From Cellvibrio japonicus Ueda107 (lineage in GTDB: Bacteria; Pseudomonadota; Gammaproteobacteria; Pseudomonadales; Cellvibrionaceae): DNA of 64,000 nucleotides. Of the stretch, positions 45,488 through 54,050 are shown one piece after another; position 1 is the stretch's first letter; each line of letters starts with the position of its first letter. The notes beneath the pieces are model-generated. The model was not told the DNA's origin and made no database searches. It worked only from the letters and a program-made list of their open reading frames with translations. The stretch lies in contig NC_010995.1 in the NCBI RefSeq assembly GCF_000019225.1, forward strand, positions 3,418,501 through 3,482,500. Reading direction: 5' to 3'. The position numbers and the translations under genes are program-made.

Positions 45488-48400
45488 CTAGTACACATCG
45501 CGTAAATAGCGCTTATCCATGTTCAACTTGCGGATGTAGTTCACGGTCTCTGCTTCATCCAGTTTGCCGTACTGCTGGATGATATCGCGTAGCGCCTGGT
45601 CCACGTCCTTGGCCATGCGGCTGGCATCGCCGCACACATAAAAATAAGCGCCCTGCTCCAACCACTCCCACAATTGTGCCGCTTGCTCGCGCATACGATC
45701 CTGTACATAGATTTTTTGTGCCTGGTCGCGTGAGAACGCGAGGCTCAAATGGGTCAGCACACCCTCCTGTTGGAATTGCCGCAATTCATCCTGGTAATAA
45801 AAATCCGAAGCGGCGTGCTGCTCGCCAAAAAAGAGCCAATTTTTACCGCGATCACCGCGCGCCTGGCGCTCCTGCAAAAAACCGCGGAAGGGTGCTATGC
45901 CGGTGCCCGGCCCCACCATAATCATTGGCGCATCACCCTGCTCCGGCACATGGAAATGCTTGCTCGGCTGCACAAAAATAGGCACATCCACATCCTGCGC
46001 GCGATCCGCCAAAAAAGTAGATGCCACGCCCTTGCGCATTTTCATGCTGCCGTGGAAACGGTTATAGCGCACGGCGGATACCGTGAGATGGACTTGCTGC
46101 GGACAGGCCTTGGGGCTGGAGGCGATGGAATAGAGACGCGGCTGCAAACGCTTCAACAACGGCAGGAATTCCTCCAGGCTGGTGCGGATGGGGAATTCCT
46201 GCAGGATATCCACCAACTGGCGGCCGTAGAGCCAATCTTGCAGGGCTTTTTTGTGTTCCGCGTCGAGCAGGGTCTTCAACTCACCGCCAGCCGCCCGCTC
46301 AGCAATAAAATGCAGCAGCTCCAGGTTTGGGCGACATATTTCATAATTTTCCAGCAAGGCCTGTTGTAAAGGTTTTTCCCGCGTGTCCACCACCACAGGT
46401 GCATCGGCATTAAAGTTGAGCGCCTGCTCCAATTCGAATACATAGTCCGGGCAGTTTTGCGGCCACACCCCCAGGGCATCGCCGGCCTCATAGGTAAGAC
46501 CGGAATCACCCAGGTCAAAACCAAACTGGCGGACATCCTTACCGGAGCCCTCGCCGCTCAATGTCCGGTTGACGACCAATCGCGCCGGATAGGGATTCGC
46601 CTTGCTATAGCCTGTTGTTGCAGAAGCGGGGTTGGTGACTGTCATGGATACGGGATTCTTGTCCTGGGAAACCTGGGGAGCCAATTGCTCCATCAGCTTA
46701 GCAAACCAGGCTTGTGCCGGCGCCTCGAAATCCGTGTCGCAGTCCACCCGCTCCAACAAAGGCTTGGCACCCAGCGCCTGCAGGCGGGCATAGAGTTTTT
46801 TACCGTGGCCACAGAATTGGTCGTAGTTAGAGTCGCCCAGGGCGAGCAGGGCAAACTGCAAATCGGCTAACGCGGGGGCCGGATCGGCATTCAGCTGCTG
46901 CCAGAAAGTGCCGCCATTATCCGGCGAATCGCCATCGCCAAAGGTGCTGGTGATAAATACCGCATACCTGGCGGCGGCGAGCTGGTCGAGGGACAGGTCG
47001 TTCATGGCCTGGAGCCTGACACTCCAGCCCTGCTGGCCAAGTTGCCCGGAAAATGTTTCGGCCAGCGCTTCGGCATTGCCGGTCTGCGAGGCCCAGAGCA
47101 GGAGCAACTCCGGTTTGCCGGGTTCCGCCTGGGGAGCAACAACCCCCAGGGGCAACACACGGCTGAACATACCCGCCAATAAACCGTTGATCCACAACTT
47201 ATGGGCAGGAGCAACAGGTGCATCCGCAGGCAGGGCCGGCACCGCAGCCAGTGCGTTGGCGCTGGCATTCAGGCCACTGATATAACCGCTGAGATACTGT
47301 TGCTCCTGAGCCGATAAGGCTGGCGTTGCGACTTCCTGCACACCGATTTTTTCGGCAAAGGTTTTGATGAGCGTCATGCTGGTTTCCTCGGCCACCGCCG
47401 CAAATGCCACAGGGCTGAGTGCGTAATCAACGATGGAATCGCGCGACCGTTGCGCGCCTTCATCGCTGGCAAATACCTGCACCCGCTGGAGGGCGACAGC
47501 GGCAATTTTTAATTCAGGTTGCTGTGATAGGGGGTCGACGTGGTCACTGGTCAGCGCGTTGATGCACAGGTTTTCACCGTAGACATCGTTCCAGTGGATA
47601 GGCGCAAAACAGCATCCGGGTTGCACTCTATCGGTAACCACCGCAGGCAACACGGCATAGCCGCGCCGCGAGCGAATTTCGACCTTGTCTTTGTTGTTAA
47701 TACCCAACTCGGCCGCATCCTGCGGATGGATTTCCACGAAAGTGCCGGGGTTGAGTTTGTTGAGCGTGGGAATCTTCCCGGTCTTGGTCAGTGTGTGCCA
47801 TTGGTGCTGTACACGCCCGGTATTCAGGATCAGCGGGAATTCCGCATCGGGCATTTCCGCCGGCTCAACGTGGGGGCGGGCGTGAAATACGGCTTTGCCG
47901 GAGCCGGTGGCAAAACGCAATTCCGGTTTGCTGCCGTCGGGATTAATTGCCAATGGCTGGTGGATTCCGCTGTTGATGTAGCGAATAGGATTGCGCTCGC
48001 TGCCCTGTTCTGCACAGGGCCACTGCAGCGGGGTTTCGCGCAAACGCGCGTAGCTGGCGCCGCGCAAGTCATAACCGGTATTGGGGTTATAGGTGCGTTT
48101 GATTTCTTCAAACACGGCTTCGGCAGAGGGAAAGTCAAAGTGCTCAGCATAGCCCATGGCTTGTGCCACACGCGCAATGATTTCCCAATCTGCCATGGCT
48201 TCACCCGGTGGTTTGACAGCGGGCTGCATCAGGGTGAGGTTGCGCTCGGAGTTGATCATGACGCCTTCGGCTTCTGCCCAGAGTGCGCCGGGGAGCAAAA
48301 TGTCCGCGTAACGATTGGTTTCCGTATCCAAAAAAGCATCCTGCGCGATCACCAGCTCGGCCGTTTGCAAGGCATCGATCACCGACTGGCGATTGGGAAT

Positions 48401-49669
48401 CGAGGCCACCGGGTTGGTGCAGATAATCCAGCAGGCTTTTATGTCCCCCTGCGCCATGCGCTGGAACAAATCCACCGTACCCTTGCCCACCTGTGTGCGC
48501 AGGCTGCCCGGCTCCAGTTGCCAGAGGTTTTCAATAAAGTGGCGATCCTCCTCCACCAGCAGCGTGCGCTGGCCGGGTAAGCCCGGCCCCATATAACCCA
48601 TTTCGCGCCCACCCATGGCATTGGGTTGACCGGTTAATGAAAAAGGTCCACTGCCGAGACGGCAGATCTTGCCAGTAGCCAAATGCAAGTTGCAGATAGC
48701 ATTGGTACTCCAGGTGCCGTGGGTACTCTGGTTAAGTCCCATGGTCCAGCAGGTTATAAACTCGGGGGCGGCGCCAATCAGGTTCGCAGCCTGCACGATG
48801 GCATCCACGGCAAGGCCGGTGATGGCGCTGACCTTGTCCGGTGTGTAATCCGCCAGGAATTCCGGGAAAACCTCCCAACCCTGGGTATAGCGCGCAATAA
48901 AATCCGCATCGATGCTGCCCTGTCGGTGCAGCAGGTACAGCAAGCCGTTGAGCAGAGCCAGATCGGTGCCCGGTTTGATCGGTAAATACAGGTTGGCTTT
49001 TTCTGCCGTGGTAGTGCGGCGCGGGTCCACCACAATCAATTTGGCTCCGGCCTTGACCCGATCCATCATGCGCAAATACAGGATGGGATGGCAGTCGGCC
49101 ATATTGGCGCCAATCACCAAAAACAAATCCGTGTGATCAAAATCCTGGTAGGAACCGGGCGGTGCATCCGAGCCCAGGGAGAGCTTATAGCCAGTGCCGG
49201 CACTGGCCATACACAGACGTGAGTTGGATTCGATCAGGTTGGTACGGATAAACCCCTTGGCGAGTTTATTGGCCAGGTATTGGGCCTCGATCGACATCTG
49301 CCCCGAGACATAAAAGCTGATCGCCTCGGGACCATGGGTATCGAGGATATCGCGCAGGCGCCTGGCGGTTGTGGCAATGGCTTCCGCCATAGGGGTTTTA
49401 ACCGGGTCGCGCTGGCGCTCGCGGCGTACAAACGCCGACTCCATGCGCCCGGAGTTGGCCAGCGCTTGGGCGCTGGTCTGGCCCTTGGTACACAGGCGGC
49501 CCTGGTTGGAGGGATGCTGTTTATCGCCACTGACTTTGGTCACCCGGATGCCATCGGTTTCGAGGATCATGCCGCAACCGACACCGCAATAAGGGCACAC
49601 ACTACGGACAGCACGCGGCCCCGACGATAAGACAACAGCAGATGATGCAGGTAACACAGAATCAGGCAT
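45488..49669 (-). CDS. assimilatory nitrate reductase fused to a sulfite-reductase-type flavoprotein
   Basis: About 1393 residues joining two enzymes. Residues about 20-700 form a molybdopterin oxidoreductase of the NasA type, with a 4Fe-4S motif (CPYCGVGCGM... GRLCTKG) and NSRLCMASAG, and an MGD-binding C-terminal part (LNTGRVQHQWHTLTKTG). Residues about 850-1393 resemble CysJ: flavodoxin domain (LWASQTGNAEALAETF), FAD site RLYSIASSPK, NADPH site GPGTGIAPFRGFLQER and YVCGDASRMAKDV, with a terminal aromatic residue (RDVY). Electrons would pass from NADPH through FAD, FMN and Fe-S to molybdenum in one chain. ATG 49669 has GAGGAG 10 bases upstream and is preferred over 49687, which lies almost on the predicted transcript start. 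Confidence 0.93.
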   Translation of the reverse strand: MPDSVLPASSAVVLSSGPRAVRSVCPYCGVGCGMILETDGIRVTKVSGDKQHPSNQGRLCTKGQTSAQALANSGRMESAFVRRERQRDPVKTPMAEAIATTARRLRDILDTHGPEAISFYVSGQMSIEAQYLANKLAKGFIRTNLIESNSRLCMASAGTGYKLSLGSDAPPGSYQDFDHTDLFLVIGANMADCHPILYLRMMDRVKAGAKLIVVDPRRTTTAEKANLYLPIKPGTDLALLNGLLYLLHRQGSIDADFIARYTQGWEVFPEFLADYTPDKVSAITGLAVDAIVQAANLIGAAPEFITCWTMGLNQSTHGTWSTNAICNLHLATGKICRLGSGPFSLTGQPNAMGGREMGYMGPGLPGQRTLLVEEDRHFIENLWQLEPGSLRTQVGKGTVDLFQRMAQGDIKACWIICTNPVASIPNRQSVIDALQTAELVIAQDAFLDTETNRYADILLPGALWAEAEGVMINSERNLTLMQPAVKPPGEAMADWEIIARVAQAMGYAEHFDFPSAEAVFEEIKRTYNPNTGYDLRGASYARLRETPLQWPCAEQGSERNPIRYINSGIHQPLAINPDGSKPELRFATGSGKAVFHARPHVEPAEMPDAEFPLILNTGRVQHQWHTLTKTGKIPTLNKLNPGTFVEIHPQDAAELGINNKDKVEIRSRRGYAVLPAVVTDRVQPGCCFAPIHWNDVYGENLCINALTSDHVDPLSQQPELKIAAVALQRVQVFASDEGAQRSRDSIVDYALSPVAFAAVAEETSMTLIKTFAEKIGVQEVATPALSAQEQQYLSGYISGLNASANALAAVPALPADAPVAPAHKLWINGLLAGMFSRVLPLGVVAPQAEPGKPELLLLWASQTGNAEALAETFSGQLGQQGWSVRLQAMNDLSLDQLAAARYAVFITSTFGDGDSPDNGGTFWQQLNADPAPALADLQFALLALGDSNYDQFCGHGKKLYARLQALGAKPLLERVDCDTDFEAPAQAWFAKLMEQLAPQVSQDKNPVSMTVTNPASATTGYSKANPYPARLVVNRTLSGEGSGKDVRQFGFDLGDSGLTYEAGDALGVWPQNCPDYVFELEQALNFNADAPVVVDTREKPLQQALLENYEICRPNLELLHFIAERAAGGELKTLLDAEHKKALQDWLYGRQLVDILQEFPIRTSLEEFLPLLKRLQPRLYSIASSPKACPQQVHLTVSAVRYNRFHGSMKMRKGVASTFLADRAQDVDVPIFVQPSKHFHVPEQGDAPMIMVGPGTGIAPFRGFLQERQARGDRGKNWLFFGEQHAASDFYYQDELRQFQQEGVLTHLSLAFSRDQAQKIYVQDRMREQAAQLWEWLEQGAYFYVCGDASRMAKDVDQALRDIIQQYGKLDEAETVNYIRKLNMDKRYLRDVY

Positions 49670-49699
49670 AGGTTTGCAACTCCTCATTGCGAGGGTTTT

Positions 49700-49715
49700 A
49701 GCAAGCCCTATGCCA
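49700..49715 (-). promoter_or_regulatory. sigma-54 (-24/-12) promoter of the nitrate reductase fusion
   Basis: The minus strand reads TGGCATAGGGCTTGCT, with GG and GC exactly 10 bases apart, as in the TGGCAC-N5-TTGCA consensus. The start would fall near 49690. Two TGCACCA half-sites (plus strand 49768-49774 and 49844-49850) resemble halves of NtrC sites but neither has its partner. Nitrogen control is the natural reading. Confidence 0.7.
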
Positions 49716-49892
49716 CGGGTCGACCATAGGCAGGCACAGGCGTTTATAGGGAGTTAAACGCCATAATTGCACCATTTAAAAACATCAAAAATGCAAGTCA
49801 CCACCAAACGCACAAGAGTTGGGCGACAATAAAAAATCCTTTTTGCACCACGCCAATACCAAAGCAGCCACTGTGCACACAAACAATGCACA

Positions 49893-51578
49893 TCAGGTCC
49901 TGAATTGACCCACCAGCTGCTGGAGCTCCTCCCCCACCTTCGCCAGGGACTCGCCCGATTCGCGCGAGTGGGCGGCATAGCCACTGGCGCGCTCGGTAGC
50001 ATCGGCAATCGCATGCATATTCTGGTTGATGGACTCGATCACCTGGGTCTGCTCCTCCGCTGCCGTGGCAATCTGCAAACCGCGCTGGTTGATGGTGCTG
50101 ACCTGGTGGTCAATCTCCCCCAGCGCCTGGGCCGTAGCACCAACCATCTGCACAGACACATCACCCTTGACCAGGCTGCGCTTGATAGAGTCGCTGGCAG
50201 ACGAGGTACTGGCCTGCAAGCGCTGGATCATCGCCTGGATTTCCTCGGTGGACGCCTGGGTGCGCGCCGCCAATGCACGCACTTCATCGGCCACCACTGC
50301 AAAACCGCGCCCCTGCTCCCCGGCGCGCGCCGCTTCGATGGACGCATTCAACGCCAGCAGGTTGGTCTGTTCAGCAATGCCGCGAATCACATCGGAGACG
50401 GCGCCTATGCCGCTCACATCCGCCTGCAACTGTTCCAGCCCCTCGGTGTTTAAGCGAACCTCCTCCGAGAGCGCATGGATGTTGTCGATAGAGCGGCCCG
50501 CGGTTTTTTGCGCATCCTTGGTGGTGGATTCAGCGAAAGTAGCCGCGTTGGCAGCCTCCTGGGTACTGCGCGCCACCTCTACCGCCGAAGCGGCCATCTC
50601 GTTCATGGCACTGGCAACCTGCAGGGTTTGTTCGCGCTGGTGATCCAGGGTTTGGAAAGTCGCGCTGGTATCCTGTGATACCTGCTGGCTGATACTGGCT
50701 ACCTGGCAGGTCAATTGCTGGATACGCTGGATCATCCCGTGGATGGAATCCACAAAGCGGTTAAAGGCACTGATCACCGCCCCTATCTCATCCCGGGTGT
50801 TTTGCGGGATACGGCGGGTCAGGTCGCCGCCGCCCTGGGCGATACTTTCCAGGCTGTGGATGAGGTTATTGAGTGGCCGGAGTGTTTTGTTGGCCAAATA
50901 AATCGCGACTGCGGCGATCACGACCAATAATCCCAGGGCAATCACACAGATGCGCAAGAGTGTGGAATCTATGTACGCCATACTGATAGCGGCAGCTTCC
51001 GTCAGGGTGGTATCCACGCCATCGACATAAAAACCGGTACCCAGCATCAGGTTCCACTTTTCCAACCACACGGCATAACTCAGCTTTGGATAGGCCGTAT
51101 CCCCCTGTCCCAGGCGCGGGAAATGGTAGGTTACATAACCCCCGCCAGCCCTGGCCTGCTTGACCAGCTCGTTGATCAGGAATACGCCGTTAACATCTTT
51201 GTAGTCGCGAAAGCTGTCGCCAATCCGGGCATTGTCACTGCCGGAAAATACGCGAACCGAATTGCCATCGTAGCCAAAGAAGTAGCCGTCACTGCCGTAC
51301 TTGAGACGCTTGAGCAATTCCAGGGCCTGTCGGGCCTCAGGGCTATTAATATCGCGGGAGGCATCGTAGAGAGGCTTGATCAGCGACAGGGCAACGTCCA
51401 ATGAATGGCGCAGCTCGGTCTTATGCGCCGCCATGAGCGTATCGCGCAGCAGGGCAATGTCTTTCTCAACCGCCCGGTGCATACGTTCACTCACCAAGAT
51501 TAAGAACAGCGCCAGGATAATAAAGCCGGGGACCAACCCCAGCAGGATAAGCTTGGCCTTCATTGATAGGGAATTCAT
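49893..51578 (-). CDS. methyl-accepting chemotaxis protein with single-Cache sensor
   Basis: 561 residues. First transmembrane helix about 9-31; periplasmic sCache-type domain (YGSDGYFFGYDGNSVRVFSG, DVNGVFLINELVKQARAGGGYVTY, LMLGTGFYVDGVDT); second transmembrane helix about 205-227; HAMP; signalling domain with AEQTNLLALNASIEAARAGEQG and ADEVRALAARTQ. Cache domains of this kind usually sense small carboxylates or similar metabolites. It stands alone downstream of a divergent promoter region. No CheR pentapeptide is present (it ends VGQFRT). Confidence 0.93.
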   Translation of the reverse strand: MNSLSMKAKLILLGLVPGFIILALFLILVSERMHRAVEKDIALLRDTLMAAHKTELRHSLDVALSLIKPLYDASRDINSPEARQALELLKRLKYGSDGYFFGYDGNSVRVFSGSDNARIGDSFRDYKDVNGVFLINELVKQARAGGGYVTYHFPRLGQGDTAYPKLSYAVWLEKWNLMLGTGFYVDGVDTTLTEAAAISMAYIDSTLLRICVIALGLLVVIAAVAIYLANKTLRPLNNLIHSLESIAQGGGDLTRRIPQNTRDEIGAVISAFNRFVDSIHGMIQRIQQLTCQVASISQQVSQDTSATFQTLDHQREQTLQVASAMNEMAASAVEVARSTQEAANAATFAESTTKDAQKTAGRSIDNIHALSEEVRLNTEGLEQLQADVSGIGAVSDVIRGIAEQTNLLALNASIEAARAGEQGRGFAVVADEVRALAARTQASTEEIQAMIQRLQASTSSASDSIKRSLVKGDVSVQMVGATAQALGEIDHQVSTINQRGLQIATAAEEQTQVIESINQNMHAIADATERASGYAAHSRESGESLAKVGEELQQLVGQFRT

Positions 51579-51730
51579 GGTTCTCTCGCTTGCTGAGGTT
51601 TGTAATGGTTATGATTTGGGCGTGAGCCTATCCATCTTATAGTTCAACTTACTTTATCTTATCGTCCAATGTCGGGCAGACTTTACCCTTTCCAAATTGT
51701 AACCGGCTTCAATTTAGGCGCCAGCCAAGA

Positions 51731-51775
51731 TATATCCATCCTGCGTATTTAGTCTCAACAGGCAGGATGGATATA
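51731..51775. repeat. 14-bp perfect inverted repeat between divergent genes
   Basis: TATATCCATCCTGC (51731-51744) and GCAGGATGGATATA (51762-51775) with 17 bases between. It sits in the 332-bp gap between the divergently read chemoreceptor and PilZ-like genes; no gene lies in that gap. No T run follows, so it could be an operator or a leader hairpin rather than a terminator. Confidence 0.7.
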
Positions 51776-51910
51776 GCACTACCCTGGGTGTGAGCCATGA
51801 AATGACATTAACCGGCCCTAATAGCGAACAAGGGTTCTAAAATCGTCTATATTCAACAACATATATATTCAACGATATGGTTATAACCCGTCCCCAAGTG
51901 GCAACCAGCG

Positions 51911-53770
51911 ATGACCTCAAACCCCCGTATTACAGCCCAGACAGTCAGGCTACTGGTTCCCGAACAGGACCTGGCCAGCCTGGGCTTTTGCGGGGGCAAC
52001 CGGGAAGCCCATGTGCACAAGTGGATACAGCAACTGCCACTCACCCAGGCCCAGCAAGTCAGTGCCCTCCTCTACCGCGCCCTGCCCGAGCTGGTGCGCC
52101 TTAAAGCCCCGGCGGAAACCCGCCTGGCCATGTTGGAGTTGATGCGCTCCCCGGTATACCAATGCCTGGAGGTACTCGCGCAACGCTATCTGAACCAGCC
52201 CCTGATACTGCCTGAGGCCGCGCTGAAAACCGCAACCCTGGCCCAGGCAATCCAGAAACACCTCAACAACGCCTACCTGGTTGCTGTACGCGACCTCTGC
52301 CACCAACCGGCAGATAAGGCCAATCCCGAACTACAGGCCAAAGCCATACACCGGGCCCTGACCGGACTGGGGCAACAACTGCTGCGCAACTACCAGTTGT
52401 ATATTCCGGTCAGCAACCAGATCTGGAATGAAGTCCACGCGCTCTACCAATTGGCTTGCCTGCTTGGGGTAGAACAGGTTGCTGTCGAGGACGCCCTGCC
52501 CTACCACCGCGGGCTACCCCACATAGAGCAGGTATATCTGCGTTTATTGTTACTCGCCTGCTCCCGCCCCAACCAATTGCGCCAGGATGAGGTTGCCCGT
52601 TGCTACAAGATACTGGAAGTCCTCGCGCCCCAGGCCGAACTGGTGAACTACCAGGCCGAGGGCAAGGAAAACCTCTATGTGGTACTCGGCAACAGCAACC
52701 GTCCACCGTTTTACAAGTCGCGCCTGGACTTGCGCGAGGCTAAGCAACAGGCCGATAACCTGCTGGAGCTGCGCACGTCCAGGCTGGTTAAAAAACTGGA
52801 AGAGCTTACCGCCACCACCGGGGAAGATATTCCCGCCGCAGACAGCGCCCTGGGCCAGCTAACACCTGCCCTGACCAAACACCTGGCCCAGGCCTGGAGC
52901 CATCTGGCATTGCGCAGTTTTGAGCGCCAGGAGGTCAGCGCGGATATCGAAGTGACGGTAGGGCTCACCAATATCCATTACCACCTGGCCAACGAAGAGC
53001 CTTTTCCGATTTTCCTCAAGCAACCGGATACCCTGGGCGATCGCGATGGCACCAGCATCTTCCAAAAGCGCGGTGCCAAGCTGAAGATGCAGGACACTGC
53101 TCAAAAAGAGGACGATCCCTGGGGCGAAACCTTTGATATCACCGGTACGATTTTTGATGGCGCACAGCGCTCAACGCTGAATATTGAGTCCGCACTCCAG
53201 GCGCGCGAAAAAGAAAGCTACGCAGGCCAGCATCCGATTTTTAAAGTGCCCCTGATCGACCGCAGTCCCGGCGGTTTCGGCCTGGAATGGCGCGGTGACA
53301 TACCGGCACAGGTCAAGGCCGGAGAGCTGGTGGGGCTGCGCGAATACGGCCGCACCAGGTGGAGCCTGGGGGTTGTGCGCTGGGCCCACCAGATCAAAGG
53401 CGCCACCCAGCTCGGTATCCAGGTACTGGCGCCCCAGGCCGTACCCGTGGCCCTGGCGGTTGTGCATAAGACCGGTGGCTTCTCTGAATACCTGCGCGCG
53501 CTGCAAATTCCCGAGCTGCGCGCCATTAACCAACCGCCGAGCCTGGTCACCAATGCCATTACCTTTCACGAATATTCCAAGGTGCGCCTCTACCGGCGCG
53601 CCCAGGCCGGAAATCACGGCGATGACGAAAGCCTGCAACTGACCCAACGTTTATTCGCCACAGGGGCCTTCAGCCAGTTTGCCTATCGGGTATTGGCCAC
53701 CCCCAAAGCGGAAAACAACAAGGGGAGCGACAAACAAGTGGACGACTTCGACTCCATTTGGGAGCAGTAG
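51911..53770 (+). CDS. large PilZ-like protein preceding fimX
   Basis: A 619-residue protein without signal peptide or transmembrane helices. Residues about 1-330 are helical and not recognised. Residues about 430-520 look like a PilZ domain: PLIDRSPGGFGLEWRGDIP has the D-x-S-x-G-G motif and GELVGLREY... WSLGVVRW follows the family pattern, but I see no RxxxR arm before it, so cyclic-di-GMP binding is uncertain. In P. aeruginosa a comparable gene (PA4958, from memory) precedes fimX. The next gene here is the FimX-like protein 280 bases on. Confidence 0.8.
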   Translation: MTSNPRITAQTVRLLVPEQDLASLGFCGGNREAHVHKWIQQLPLTQAQQVSALLYRALPELVRLKAPAETRLAMLELMRSPVYQCLEVLAQRYLNQPLILPEAALKTATLAQAIQKHLNNAYLVAVRDLCHQPADKANPELQAKAIHRALTGLGQQLLRNYQLYIPVSNQIWNEVHALYQLACLLGVEQVAVEDALPYHRGLPHIEQVYLRLLLLACSRPNQLRQDEVARCYKILEVLAPQAELVNYQAEGKENLYVVLGNSNRPPFYKSRLDLREAKQQADNLLELRTSRLVKKLEELTATTGEDIPAADSALGQLTPALTKHLAQAWSHLALRSFERQEVSADIEVTVGLTNIHYHLANEEPFPIFLKQPDTLGDRDGTSIFQKRGAKLKMQDTAQKEDDPWGETFDITGTIFDGAQRSTLNIESALQAREKESYAGQHPIFKVPLIDRSPGGFGLEWRGDIPAQVKAGELVGLREYGRTRWSLGVVRWAHQIKGATQLGIQVLAPQAVPVALAVVHKTGGFSEYLRALQIPELRAINQPPSLVTNAITFHEYSKVRLYRRAQAGNHGDDESLQLTQRLFATGAFSQFAYRVLATPKAENNKGSDKQVDDFDSIWEQ

Positions 53771-54050
53771 CCCAGCGCCGGAAAAACAAACACCTCGCAC
53801 AGGAAAAAAAGACAAAACACTCGACCGTGTCGCAGAAATTCAGTATCGGGTTGAGTGGACGACTGATTCAGGTAAGATTGCCAAACGCGTCTCATCCTGG
53901 GGCGCCGACTGAATGACAAGCAACTTGCGATACACGGCAAAAAATATTGCTCCATCGGCAAGTGGCATATGGAGAGACACCTCCAGGGAGCGCAGAGTAA
54001 AAAAGAATACGCCAGCGGATAGCGGCGCCCTCAACCACAAGTGTTTTTTT

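Noticed and set aside
47540..48580. Plus-strand open frame of 346 codons inside the nitrate reductase fusion
   Set aside because: Antisense shadow; no motifs, no ribosome site, and the opposite strand has a complete conserved enzyme.
53679..53912. Plus-strand 77-codon frame between the PilZ-like gene and fimX
   Set aside because: It begins inside the PilZ-like gene in another frame and has no ribosome site or recognisable sequence.
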